Shown here piece by piece: positions 34,922 to 43,956 of a stretch of 64,000 bases of DNA. The first letter of the stretch is position 1. The number at the start of each line of letters is the position of its first letter. The translations under genes and the position numbers were made by a program. The notes below the pieces were generated by a model. That model was not told where the DNA came from and ran no database searches. It saw only the letters and a list, made by a program, of their open reading frames with translations. Origin of the DNA: CAINEC01 sp046303115 (lineage in GTDB: Bacteria; Bacteroidota; Bacteroidia; AKYH767-A; OLB10); the NCBI GenBank assembly GCA_046303115.1, contig JBKCGZ010000100.1:52770-116769 (forward strand), in the 5' to 3' direction.

Positions 34922-37900
34922 TTATCTAAATAGTGTTACATCTCCTTTTTTCGTTACAACAGTTCCATCAATTAATGTTGCGTTTAATGTCCATGCATAA
35001 ACCCCACTATTCAAAGGTTCTCCTTTATATGTTCCATCCCAACAATTTCGCTGATCAGTAGTTTCAAAAACTTTCTCACCCCAGCGCGAGAATATAGCGA
35101 AGGTCATCGACTGAATACATTTCCCATAAACGCATTGCTTTTGATTTTCTATGTTTGATGCTCCGTCCGGAGAAAAGGCCGATGGCACATAAATCTCACC
35201 GCAATCAGCTGCTATAGTTATAGTAATACAATCTGTATCTCTACACCCATTTATGTCAGTTACTTCAACACAATATGTGGCATCACTTAATAAAGATGCA
35301 ACAGGATTAGCACAATTTGAACAAGATAAATTATCGACTGGCGTCCATAAATAACTTATTCCGCCAGATGCATTTAATTGTAATGTATTATTACTATTGA
35401 TTGTAGTATCTGCACCAGCGTTGGCCACAGGCAATGCAAATGTATTTACCTGCACATAAACAGAATCAGCACATCCATTATTATCAGTTATAACACATTT
35501 ATAAATACCAGCAGCCAATCCATTTATTGAAGATGCATTTGCCCCGGATGGATACCATAAATAGCTATAAGGTGCTGCTCCGCTCGTTACAGTTACGGTT
35601 GCATTACCATTATTATCACCGCATGAAGGTACGCTACTAGCTGTAGCAGCTACACCTGTACTTGCATTAATCGTAATTGTTTGTTGAGTTGTACATCCTA
35701 TAGCATCAGTAATGACTACCGAATATGACCCCGCTGCTAGTCCTGATACTGTTGCTGTTGCTTGTGAAGGTACTGTAGACCATAGATATGTAAACGGCGC
35801 TGTACCTGAAGTAACATTCGCACTTGCGGTACCATTATTTTTACCACAAGTTGTGTTTACAGAACTAACGGTAGCGACTATACCCGAAGGTGAAGTAATT
35901 GTTGCTGTTTGCTGAAAAGTGCATCCGTTGGCATCAGTTACTGTGACAGTATAATTTCCCGCAGTAAGATTTGTAGCGGTTAAAGTTGTTTGAGCCGGAT
36001 TAGTTGACCATAAATAAGTATAAGGAGCTATTCCACCAGATGCAATAATTGTTGCAGAACCATTAACCGAACAAGACGCATTTATTACTGATAAATTTCC
36101 TGCAATTGCTGATGGCGTTGTGACTGTTACAAAAGCTGTGTCCGTTAATCCTGCTGCATCGGTAATCGTAACTGTATAAATTCCTGCACAAAGCCCACTA
36201 ATACTAGCTGTAGAGAGTCCGTTACTCCATTGATAAGTATACGGAGCTGTCCCGCCTAATCCGTTAGCTGTTGCTGTACCATTACATTGTCCATTGCAAG
36301 ATACATTTGTTGCATTTGCAAAAACAGTTACTGTTGTAATACAAATTGGACTAAATGAAGAGCATGCATTAAGAGCAACAGATCCGGCAAAATTACTTCC
36401 GCACATTGCAACCTCACCGTTCTTAGACACATCAACATCATAAACAGGTCCTGTTGTATTTTCAGATGCAATAAGATTCAGATTACCATCAAATTTGTAT
36501 ACACCATTTCCTGAGCCTACGTAAATATTTCCGCAGCTATCTATATCTAACCCTCCATTTCCTTGCACTTTTCTGCCTAAAAATGTATTGGATGATATTC
36601 CACTTGGAATTGATGCTGATGCTATAACAGCACCTGTATTTAAATCTCTTTTATGTAGTGTAATTCCGTTGTGTGTATAAAAATAATTAGCATCCGCTCT
36701 AATTGCACTTATCGGTTGTTTCGTACCGAATCCGTATCCTGGAATATAGTAATCAAAAGAATAATTAGTAGGGGTTTTAAAATTAATAGAGGTAAGGTCG
36801 TCTTTAATTGCGCCTACAGTATCCAAGGTTAGAAAATAATATCTTCCGTTAGGGGCGTAGCAAATAGAACTGACTTCTTGAATATTAGGAGGGATATTTG
36901 CCGTAGAACCATAAGCCACTGTAACATTGTTTTGCACGGAACCATTAGCTAAATTAATTTGCATAATATTTCCAGTTATAACGGGAAAGGGTATACTAAA
37001 AGTTGCTTTAGAACCACCAACTACCAATTTTGTTAAATCACAATTAAATGCAATACTCCAATACTCATAGGTATTTAAAAATCCATTGGGATTATTATAC
37101 CATACCTGTGTACCAGAGCTATTAATTTTTCGCAACTCACCATTAGATCCTGTACACATATAAGTATCGCCATTAGGATGCGTTAGCATACCGCCTACCC
37201 AAAAGCCTGATGAATCCCATGAACTGACATATGACCATTGCAAAATACCAGAAGGGTTATATTTACGTAATACAAAAGGCATATCACCAGCATAGGTATA
37301 TACATTTCCGAGGTTATCAGTTTCAACTTCCCAAACTTTATTTGAATTCGGACTTGAAGGAAATAAAACCCAAGGGTCTATAATTAATGATTTAGTTTTA
37401 TCATAATCATCGATTTTAAATGATACTGTCTTCCCATTTAACAAAAATTGTGTGGCTATTTTGACGTTTGAATTTTCGATATAACTTACAGGTGCATGAT
37501 CTATAATATTTCCAAACCTTGTTTTCAATAAAAGATTACCTGCTTCATCAACAGAAACTTTTGCACTTTGATTATATCGCATTAAAATCACAGATGGATC
37601 AACACCCGCATTTAATTGAAAAGAATATTTAAATCCTCCTTTTTCGTCGAATGTAAAAATAAGATCAACGCCAGGGTATAATTGCTTATATGTTATTTTT
37701 TCATAGCCACTAATAAAATCAAAATGAAGATTATTACTCCCCATTCCATAATTGAAATACTCATTTAATTTTCCCGAAGGTTCGATTGTAACATTTGAAT
37801 TGCAATTCAAAAATTCAACATGGATTAAATCTGATTTCATTTTAACATCAAACTTACCTTCCGCTTTTTCTTTCATCTCTTCGCGCTCTTCTCTCATTTT

Positions 37901-38173
37901 CTCTTTGAAATCACGCGTAGCTTTTTCTCGATACTTTTCATCAAGACGATAAGTAAATCCTTTGTTGGTAAAGTAGACCTGAAAAGGTCCATGGTCAATA
38001 GCATATAAAATCTGACTATCAACAATTTTATTGCGACCATTAAACTGTCCTTTGTTTTCAATAAAAGCAGTAGCATACTTTGGAGAAACCTCCCATGGTG
38101 TTGCTTTCAAAACCATAGTTTGTAATAAAATTAACGTAGCTAAAAAGAAAAAATATAATTTACCTTTCATCAT
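34922..38173 (-). CDS. SprB-repeat surface protein with T9SS type B sorting domain
   Basis: A 1083-residue cell-surface protein. Signal peptide; a DUF7948-like N-terminal domain (FIENKGQFNGRNKIVDSQIL, YAIDHGPFQVYFTNKGFTYRL); then a beta-propeller-like middle. About residues 607-905 hold four ~75-residue SprB/Ig-like repeats with the recurring pattern GTAPYTYQWS...GLxAGxYTVTITDAxGC. A fifth PKD-like unit follows. The last ~90 residues (VPSAFSPDGASNIENQKQCVYG, FSRWGEKVFETTD, LNSGVYAWTL) are a gliding-associated type B sorting domain. It is last in a unit with an OmpA-type protein and a PorP/SprF protein, the presumed secretion partner. Likely adhesin. Confidence 0.9.
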   Translation of the reverse strand: MMKGKLYFFFLATLILLQTMVLKATPWEVSPKYATAFIENKGQFNGRNKIVDSQILYAIDHGPFQVYFTNKGFTYRLDEKYREKATRDFKEKMREEREEMKEKAEGKFDVKMKSDLIHVEFLNCNSNVTIEPSGKLNEYFNYGMGSNNLHFDFISGYEKITYKQLYPGVDLIFTFDEKGGFKYSFQLNAGVDPSVILMRYNQSAKVSVDEAGNLLLKTRFGNIIDHAPVSYIENSNVKIATQFLLNGKTVSFKIDDYDKTKSLIIDPWVLFPSSPNSNKVWEVETDNLGNVYTYAGDMPFVLRKYNPSGILQWSYVSSWDSSGFWVGGMLTHPNGDTYMCTGSNGELRKINSSGTQVWYNNPNGFLNTYEYWSIAFNCDLTKLVVGGSKATFSIPFPVITGNIMQINLANGSVQNNVTVAYGSTANIPPNIQEVSSICYAPNGRYYFLTLDTVGAIKDDLTSINFKTPTNYSFDYYIPGYGFGTKQPISAIRADANYFYTHNGITLHKRDLNTGAVIASASIPSGISSNTFLGRKVQGNGGLDIDSCGNIYVGSGNGVYKFDGNLNLIASENTTGPVYDVDVSKNGEVAMCGSNFAGSVALNACSSFSPICITTVTVFANATNVSCNGQCNGTATANGLGGTAPYTYQWSNGLSTASISGLCAGIYTVTITDAAGLTDTAFVTVTTPSAIAGNLSVINASCSVNGSATIIASGGIAPYTYLWSTNPAQTTLTATNLTAGNYTVTVTDANGCTFQQTATITSPSGIVATVSSVNTTCGKNNGTASANVTSGTAPFTYLWSTVPSQATATVSGLAAGSYSVVITDAIGCTTQQTITINASTGVAATASSVPSCGDNNGNATVTVTSGAAPYSYLWYPSGANASSINGLAAGIYKCVITDNNGCADSVYVQVNTFALPVANAGADTTINSNNTLQLNASGGISYLWTPVDNLSCSNCANPVASLLSDATYCVEVTDINGCRDTDCITITIAADCGEIYVPSAFSPDGASNIENQKQCVYGKCIQSMTFAIFSRWGEKVFETTDQRNCWDGTYKGEPLNSGVYAWTLNATLIDGTVVTKKGDVTLFR

Positions 38174-38193
38174 AATAATTGTATTTCTGGATA

Positions 38194-39747
38194 TTACTTT
38201 TTTAATATTTTAAATTCTGTTCTTCGATTTAACTGACGACCATTATCTGTATCATTATCTGCGACAGGTTGTGTTTTACCATAGCCTTTAGCAATCAATA
38301 ACTGCGAAGAAATTCCCTTTTGTATTAAATAATCAATTACAGATTGTGCTCTTGACTGCGACAATCGCAAATTATATTCATCACTGCCTCGATTATCGGT
38401 ATGACTACGAATCTCCACTTGCATTCCTGGATTTTGCATCAAGAGCTTATATAATTTATCCAATTCTGTTTTTGATTCGTTTCTTAATGTTGCTTTATCG
38501 AAATCGTAAAAAATATTATTCAAAGTAACCAATGAACCAACTTCCATTTTATCGAGCGGGATATCCTTAGTGACCTCATTATAATCGGCTGTATCTGGCA
38601 TGCTCACATTTACTGAATAAAATAAATAATCTTTTGCACTAACATTAATACCATAATTATGTCCTGCTGATAATGAAACCAGGTATCGTCCGCTTTCAGC
38701 ATTGGATTTAAGTGTAGTAATTTTTTCTCCTGTTACATTATCGGTGATTTCAATATCTGCTTCCAATGGGAATTTTGATTTTGCATCAAACACCACTCCT
38801 TTTAAAAGTGTTAAACGCGGACCTTTATTTTCTTTTTCACGAACAAATTCAAGTAAGTAAATATCTTCATTCCCTAGTCCTCCCCCTTTTGCAGAAGCAT
38901 AATATCCTCTTTGTCCATTGGCTTCCATAACAAAAAAAACATCATACTCTTTTGAATTTATTCCAGAACCCATATTAACTGGTGTTGACCATTTACCGTC
39001 TGACTTAAACGAATAAAAAACATCGTATCCGCCAATTGATGCATGTGATTTAGAACTGAAATAAAGTGTTACTCCATCAGGATGTAAAAAAACTCCCTCT
39101 TCATCATCTTTCGTATTAATCACATCACTAATAGAAATTGCTTGAGACCATGTTCCATCTGCATTTCGTTTTGATTGCCAGATGTCTCTGCCTCCGACGC
39201 CACCTTTTCTATTGCTGACAAAATAAATAGTATTGCCATCGGGTGCATAACAAGCTGATGATTCGTGAAACGAAGAATTAACTGGCTCAGGTAAACGCAC
39301 TGCTTCCGACCATTTAGAACCAGTTAATACTGATTCGTAAATATCACCATTCCCTGTTTTATCATCACGATACAATAACATTCGTTGAGCATCATTCGAC
39401 AAAGCAATGGCTGAATTATTTCTCCCTGTTGCATTGACTGATTCTGACATAACAGTTGCAGGAGTCCATTTTTTTTGTTCAGCATTGAAATAACAAACAT
39501 AAATTCTTTCTAATGATGGCTTTCCTGATTTTACCTCTTTATCGGTTAATGGTCGTGTAGATGTAAACATCATTATTGATCCATCTGCCGAAATAACAGG
39601 AGCAAAATCGGCCCATTGGGAGTTCACCTGAGTGCCTAAATTAGTAGCTTTTATTGTTACGGATTCCTGAGCAAAAACAGCAGAAAAAAATCCTAAACAA
39701 CCGAACACAAAACCACCTAATAATGATAAAATAAATTTATTCATCAT
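38194..39747 (-). CDS. PD40-repeat/OmpA-family protein (PorE-like arrangement)
   Basis: 517 residues from the MMNKFILSLL start; a longer frame would run into the PorP gene. N-terminal export signal ending near FAQES. WD40/PD40-like propeller repeats at about residues 45-300 (SADGSIMMFTSTRPL, APDGNTIYFVSNRKGGVGGRDI, HPDGVTLYFSSKS). A carboxypeptidase-regulatory-like domain is at about 310-390. An OmpA peptidoglycan-binding domain is at the C-terminus (FYDFDKATLRNES, RSHTDNRGSDEYNLRLSQSRAQSV). The order matches PorE and the OmpA proteins encoded beside PorP/SprF. No classical lipobox is evident. Probably links the surface adhesin system to peptidoglycan. Confidence 0.9.
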   Translation of the reverse strand: MMNKFILSLLGGFVFGCLGFFSAVFAQESVTIKATNLGTQVNSQWADFAPVISADGSIMMFTSTRPLTDKEVKSGKPSLERIYVCYFNAEQKKWTPATVMSESVNATGRNNSAIALSNDAQRMLLYRDDKTGNGDIYESVLTGSKWSEAVRLPEPVNSSFHESSACYAPDGNTIYFVSNRKGGVGGRDIWQSKRNADGTWSQAISISDVINTKDDEEGVFLHPDGVTLYFSSKSHASIGGYDVFYSFKSDGKWSTPVNMGSGINSKEYDVFFVMEANGQRGYYASAKGGGLGNEDIYLLEFVREKENKGPRLTLLKGVVFDAKSKFPLEADIEITDNVTGEKITTLKSNAESGRYLVSLSAGHNYGINVSAKDYLFYSVNVSMPDTADYNEVTKDIPLDKMEVGSLVTLNNIFYDFDKATLRNESKTELDKLYKLLMQNPGMQVEIRSHTDNRGSDEYNLRLSQSRAQSVIDYLIQKGISSQLLIAKGYGKTQPVADNDTDNGRQLNRRTEFKILKK

Positions 39748-39751
39748 ACTA

Positions 39752-40789
39752 TTAATAACGTTTTGAAGATCCTTTCTGATTAGCCGTAACAAAAGAATAC
39801 TTCAATGCCAGCTCCATTCCACCTCGACCATTATTAGCCTGTTCAAGACTTGATAAAGTAAAATCATAACTGACGCAGAATTCAAGTTTTCCCATTTCAA
39901 GATGTAAACTTGTGATAAATGCATCGCCAGCTCTGTAAAAAGTTCCTAATGAAATTGCCTTCCCTTTTTCAAAACCAGTATAATTCGACTCTTGCTCTAG
40001 CAAATAACGAATGCGAGTTCCAACAAGAACTTCCGTAAGGCTACCTTGTTGTGAATAAAGAAATCCAGGTAATATTGATAATGCTGAATTAGGTATTCCT
40101 AAAAGAAACTGTCCACTTGCTACAAATTTTCTATTCAACTTTTCATTTGTAGAATAAAATGAACAAGCAGGTTGGTTTATATGTAGTAATGATATTCCTA
40201 GTGTAGCCTTTCGTTGATCATTTCCCGACATATAACGTTCACCCTTACTATAGCTCCATTGTATGCCTGCTCCTATATCAGCAAATGAAATACTATTCGC
40301 ACCACCGGCTTCCCCTCCTGCTAATGAACCGTTATAGGCATTGCCATCAAATTGACTTCCCCACTGTAAGTTCGAATAATTAACTGAACGTTGTCCAAAG
40401 CCTCCCGAAAGCCCAACACCTAGCTGACTATTTTCACCAATACGTGCGTGATAGGCTAATGATAATACAGATTGAAGTTGCTTTAATTCTGACGCACCTG
40501 CTTTATCACTTGTTATGTCAATACCTGCAGCTAAATAACCATTGCTGTTATTTATTTTCGTTAAAGCATAATCTAACGAAGCATGAAAAGAAGTATAGGG
40601 ATTACCTAAACTTTTCCATTGGTTTCTGTAATTTATAATCGCCTGCGATTGTTTTTCAGAACCAGCCAATGCAGGATTTAACAAGGTTGGGGTTAGTGCA
40701 AACTGCGAAAAATGAACATCCTGTCCTTGGACTAGGTTGAACGAAAAAATGAACAACATTAAAATTGGTAACGGTAGTTGTTTTATCAT
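39752..40789 (-). CDS. PorP/SprF family type IX secretion membrane protein
   Basis: Outer-membrane beta-barrel protein, 345 residues, with signal peptide ending LVQGQ. The family opening DVHFSQFALTPTLLNPALAG is exact, followed by YRNQWKSLGNPYTSFHASLDY and alternating beta-strand pattern to the C-terminal aromatic ALKYSF segment. PorP/SprF paralogues act with particular type B sorting-domain cargoes, as SprF does for SprB. Being first in a unit with the OmpA-type gene (4 bp downstream) and the SprB-repeat protein, it is most likely the dedicated partner of the latter. Confidence 0.93.
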   Translation of the reverse strand: MIKQLPLPILMLFIFSFNLVQGQDVHFSQFALTPTLLNPALAGSEKQSQAIINYRNQWKSLGNPYTSFHASLDYALTKINNSNGYLAAGIDITSDKAGASELKQLQSVLSLAYHARIGENSQLGVGLSGGFGQRSVNYSNLQWGSQFDGNAYNGSLAGGEAGGANSISFADIGAGIQWSYSKGERYMSGNDQRKATLGISLLHINQPACSFYSTNEKLNRKFVASGQFLLGIPNSALSILPGFLYSQQGSLTEVLVGTRIRYLLEQESNYTGFEKGKAISLGTFYRAGDAFITSLHLEMGKLEFCVSYDFTLSSLEQANNGRGGMELALKYSFVTANQKGSSKRY

Positions 40790-40873
40790 AAAGCCAGATT
40801 ATTACTATCAAACATAAATAATCTGGAAATGAATTCCAAATCAAATAAATACCCTAAGCAAGGCCATCTGATT

Positions 40874-42058
40874 TTATAGCAGCCGTCTTGAGAATGATTC
40901 TGCAGTTATGCTTGGACTAGATGGATTAATGTTTAAAATTTGGGTAAGGCCTGGCTTGTAACCCGACTTTATCTTTCCAATTTTATTTTCTTTGGAGAGT
41001 GCTTTCGCTCCGTTTATCGTTGCCCACTTTATTAATCGTTCAAACGGAATTTGATTATTCAAGCGACTAATCAATTTTAATTCTTCCAAAAGAGATAAAT
41101 TAGTATTACTTGCGAGACTATCCGTACCTACCACAACATTCAATGAATCATTATTAAAAATTTTTAAGTCGGGAGTTTGCCCGGTTATATACTCATTCGC
41201 TTGCACACATAAACACCAATACAAATTAGCGTTTAACTGATTCGCCTTTTCTATTTCTGCTAAATCAGTTTTTACATTATGTACTAAAATAAGTGGAGCC
41301 GCATTGGTTAAGTTTTTAACAACATCGATTAAAACAGTTTCTTGCGTAAGATTATCAAAATCCTGAACAGGTAATTTATATTTTTCAAATACCTCTTTCA
41401 GCTGACCTACTTTACTCTTGCAAAAAACTAATTCATCGTCGCTTTCATTGATATGAATAGATGATGGAGAGTTGCTTTTCAAATACGTATTTACAAGCTG
41501 AATTAATTTCTTACTTATCGAATACGGTGCATGCAAGGCAAGTGAAACGCTTGATAAATCATTTTCTACAAACCGATTTAAAAGTTGAACACCATTTTCA
41601 AATCTACTTTCGGCTAATGCATCCGACATTCCCATGACTTCAACAAAAGTATGATAGTGAATTCCACTCTTCTTTTTTACATCAATTGATATAGCTGAAT
41701 TTGATATATCCCCTATCGCAACAACGCCTTCATCATACATAGCTTTATCATTACCTATCATCGCTTCGCGAGAAGCATCATCATTGGTATTTGCTCTTAA
41801 CGAAAAAACCTGATCGATAAATCCTGCCATACCATTAGTACGAGCAGGTATCTGACCCTTTAGATGAGATAACTCCAAATGACAATGTGCATTGACCATT
41901 CCTGGAATGATAATGCCTTTCACATAGGTAAAGTTCTCAAATGCATCATTCTGAAATACAGATCTTATCAATCCATCTTCATTGACCTCTACAATACCAT
42001 CTTTGATGGGAGGGCCATCATTGGTAATGATTAAATCGGATTTATAGAAGATTGACAT
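40874..42058 (-). CDS. Amidohydrolase family protein (possible aminodeoxyfutalosine deaminase)
   Basis: Metal-dependent deaminase or hydrolase of the TRZ/ATZ/SsnA type, 394 residues from MSIFYKSD; the preceding -7 box favours this start. Metal ligands H58-x-H60 in VNAHCHLELSHLKG, LALHAPYSISKKL, HINESDDE and the late aspartate in VGTDSLASN are all present. The region after HLELSHLKG resembles the aminofutalosine deaminase group, which would fit mqnC in the same window, but guanine or other deaminases cannot be excluded. Divergent from rlmN with only 60 bp between start codons. Confidence 0.8.
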   Translation of the reverse strand: MSIFYKSDLIITNDGPPIKDGIVEVNEDGLIRSVFQNDAFENFTYVKGIIIPGMVNAHCHLELSHLKGQIPARTNGMAGFIDQVFSLRANTNDDASREAMIGNDKAMYDEGVVAIGDISNSAISIDVKKKSGIHYHTFVEVMGMSDALAESRFENGVQLLNRFVENDLSSVSLALHAPYSISKKLIQLVNTYLKSNSPSSIHINESDDELVFCKSKVGQLKEVFEKYKLPVQDFDNLTQETVLIDVVKNLTNAAPLILVHNVKTDLAEIEKANQLNANLYWCLCVQANEYITGQTPDLKIFNNDSLNVVVGTDSLASNTNLSLLEELKLISRLNNQIPFERLIKWATINGAKALSKENKIGKIKSGYKPGLTQILNINPSSPSITAESFSRRLL

Positions 42059-42063
42059 GGTTC

Positions 42064-42071
42064 CAAAATTA
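42064..42071 (-). promoter_or_regulatory. -7 box of the amidohydrolase gene
   Basis: On the minus strand TAATTTTG fits TAnnTTTG and ends 5 nt before the ATG of MSIFYK. It shares the 60-bp divergent region with the rlmN promoter, whose -33 TTG is only 13 bp away. Confidence 0.45.
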
Positions 42072-42083
42072 ATCAATTAGCTG

Positions 42084-42114
42084 TTGTTATCCATCATTCG
42101 CGATAGTATCTTTG
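42084..42114 (+). promoter_or_regulatory. Promoter of rlmN, apparently leaderless
   Basis: TTG at 42084-42086, 20 bp, then TATCTTTG at 42107-42114; the ATG follows after four bases (CGCC). With the usual start of transcription 4-6 nt after this box the mRNA would begin at the start codon. Confidence 0.65.
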
Positions 42115-42118
42115 CGCC

Positions 42119-43162
42119 ATGGAAAAACCAAACCTTCGTCATTTGAATTTAGATCAGATGAAAGCTTATTTTGTTGAAATTGGCGAAAAACCATTCAGAG
42201 CAAAACAGGTTTACGAATGGATTTGGAAAAAATCGGCTCGCACGTTTGATCAAATGACGAACTTGTCGATTGAAACAAGAGCGAAGCTGGAAGATAAATT
42301 TTCAATTAATCCTGTATCCGTTCAGAACCACCAAAAGAGTAACGATAGAACCATTAAGAATGCTTTTCAATTGCATGATGGTTATGTGGTAGAAGGCGTA
42401 CTTATTCCTACGGATACACGTATGACCGCTTGTGTATCATCGCAGGTGGGATGTAGTTTAACATGTAAGTTTTGTGCGACTGGTAAATTAGACCGAGTTC
42501 GTAATCTACACTTCGATGAAATTTATGATCAGGTTGCCATCATTCGTGAGCAAGCCTTGGAAAATTACAATATTCAACTTTCGAATATTGTTTACATGGG
42601 AATGGGAGAACCATTATTGAATTATGCGAATGTTTTAAAAAGTATTGAGCGTATTACTGCACCCGATGGACTAAACATGTCGCATAACCGAATTACTGTT
42701 TCTACAGCTGGTGTTGCGAAGATGATTAAGAAACTCGGAGATGATGGAGTAAAGTTTAATCTTGCTTTATCATTACATGCCGCGAATGATGCAAAGAGAA
42801 GTCAGATCATGCCGATTAATGAATCGAATTCATTAGAAGTATTAGAAGAAGCACTTAAATATTTTTACGATAAAACGGGGACACGCATCACGTTAGAGTA
42901 TATCGTATTTAAAGACTTCAACGACACCTTACAAGATGCGAAAGAGCTTGCAACATTTGCGAGGAAAGTCCCTACGAAAATTAATTTGATTGAATACAAT
43001 TCGATTGGAGATTCGATGTTTACTAATACCTCAGAAGATAAATTAAATAAGTTCTTTCAGTACCTAGCGAAAGAAGGACATATTGTTAATTTAAGAAGAA
43101 GTAGAGGAAAAGATATTGATGCAGCTTGCGGACAATTAGCAAATAAGAGTGCACTCAAATAA
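42119..43162 (+). CDS. rlmN: 23S rRNA (adenine-C2)-methyltransferase RlmN
   Basis: Radical SAM enzyme methylating A2503 of 23S rRNA and A37 of some tRNAs. The cluster cysteines are C112-x3-C116-x2-C119 (CSLTCKFC). Other blocks are PFRAKQVYEWIW, ACVSSQVGC, VYMGMGEPLLNY, TVSTAGV and the late catalytic cysteine in DIDAACGQL. 347 residues, full length. Has a complete promoter ending four bases before its ATG and converges on the riboflavin synthase gene with 2 bp between stops. Confidence 0.97.
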   Translation: MEKPNLRHLNLDQMKAYFVEIGEKPFRAKQVYEWIWKKSARTFDQMTNLSIETRAKLEDKFSINPVSVQNHQKSNDRTIKNAFQLHDGYVVEGVLIPTDTRMTACVSSQVGCSLTCKFCATGKLDRVRNLHFDEIYDQVAIIREQALENYNIQLSNIVYMGMGEPLLNYANVLKSIERITAPDGLNMSHNRITVSTAGVAKMIKKLGDDGVKFNLALSLHAANDAKRSQIMPINESNSLEVLEEALKYFYDKTGTRITLEYIVFKDFNDTLQDAKELATFARKVPTKINLIEYNSIGDSMFTNTSEDKLNKFFQYLAKEGHIVNLRRSRGKDIDAACGQLANKSALK

Positions 43163-43164
43163 AT

Positions 43165-43758
43165 TTATTGAGCAATATTTTTCATGTATTGCGCTACGTA
43201 TTTTCCGATAATATCAAATTCCAGATTTACTGTATCACCTGCATTTAAATATTGAAAAGTAGTATGTTCATACGTAAACGGAATAATAGCAACGGAGAAA
43301 CTTCCTTTGGATGATTCAACAACAGTAAGGCTAACACCATTCACACAAATAGAACCTTTACTAACTGTGTAATGCGAGCTATTTGAATCGTATTTAAAAT
43401 AAAATATCCAGCTACCATCCATTTCATCTACCTGTGCTAATGTTGCGGTTTCATCTACATGTCCTTGCACCATATGTCCATCAAGACGAGCACCTGCTAC
43501 CATACAACGCTCTACATTCACACGCGTACCAACTTCCCACTTACCCAAATTTGTTTTTGATAAGGTTTCAGCAATAGCTGTAACGTAGTAAGTATTGTTT
43601 GAGATTTCAATTACAGTTAAGCAAACACCATTATGTGCTACACTCTGATCGACTTTTAATTGATTGGTAAAAGAACATTGCAAACCAAAAGTGATATTGC
43701 TTTGGTCTTTTTTAATTTCAACTATTTCAGCGATGGCTTCGATGATTCCTGTAAACAT
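43165..43758 (-). CDS. ribE: Riboflavin synthase, alpha chain
   Basis: Dismutates two 6,7-dimethyl-8-ribityllumazines to riboflavin. It opens with the invariant MFTGIIE and contains two lumazine-binding repeats, residues ~1-95 (with HNGVCLTV) and ~96-187 (with VNGVSLTV and the substrate loop DGHMVQGHVDE). 197 residues, normal. It stands alone, convergent to rlmN. No FMN riboswitch is present; instead a TATCTTTA box lies four bases before its ATG. Confidence 0.96.
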   Translation of the reverse strand: MFTGIIEAIAEIVEIKKDQSNITFGLQCSFTNQLKVDQSVAHNGVCLTVIEISNNTYYVTAIAETLSKTNLGKWEVGTRVNVERCMVAGARLDGHMVQGHVDETATLAQVDEMDGSWIFYFKYDSNSSHYTVSKGSICVNGVSLTVVESSKGSFSVAIIPFTYEHTTFQYLNAGDTVNLEFDIIGKYVAQYMKNIAQ

Positions 43759-43762
43759 GTTG

Positions 43763-43770
43763 TAAAGATA
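43763..43770 (-). promoter_or_regulatory. -7-like box before riboflavin synthase
   Basis: Minus-strand TATCTTTA differs from TATCTTTG only in the last base and ends exactly four bases (CAAC) before the ATG, the same spacing as at rlmN, tyrS and the S9 peptidase gene. Confidence 0.4.
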
Positions 43771-43908
43771 GTAAAGCGAAATTTAAACAAGTTTAGAAAT
43801 TAAATTAAATTTAAAAAACATAGCTAAGAAGGGTGTTTATTAAAATAGGACTTAAAATCTTATTACAATACCATATCATTCAAAGTATACATATTCATTA
43901 GCACATCT

Positions 43909-43940
43909 TCAAATTATCAAATTACCAAATTGTCAAATTA
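43909..43940. repeat. 8-bp-period array, four units
   Basis: TCAAATTA, TCAAATTA, CCAAATTG, TCAAATTA follow one another without gaps. Read on the other strand the units are of the type ATTTGnnA, the same octamer pattern as at 57938 and 58766. It ends 16 bp before the S9 peptidase ATG, overlapping where its -33 region should be. Confidence 0.75.
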
Positions 43941-43944
43941 TTTC

Positions 43945-43952
43945 TACATTTG
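43945..43952 (+). promoter_or_regulatory. -7 box of the S9 peptidase gene, apparently leaderless
   Basis: TACATTTG fits TAnnTTTG and is followed by four bases (CTCT) and the ATG at 43957. The usual -33 position falls inside the octamer array and lacks a TTG. Confidence 0.5.
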
Positions 43953-43956
43953 CTCT

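Noticed and set aside
35712..35915. Antisense open frame inside the SprB-repeat gene
   Set aside because: It is the complement of the repetitive Thr/Ala/Gly-rich coding repeats and has no independent support.
43759..43930. FMN riboswitch near riboflavin synthase
   Set aside because: No conserved FMN aptamer segments were found and the promoter box sits four bases before the ATG, leaving no leader.
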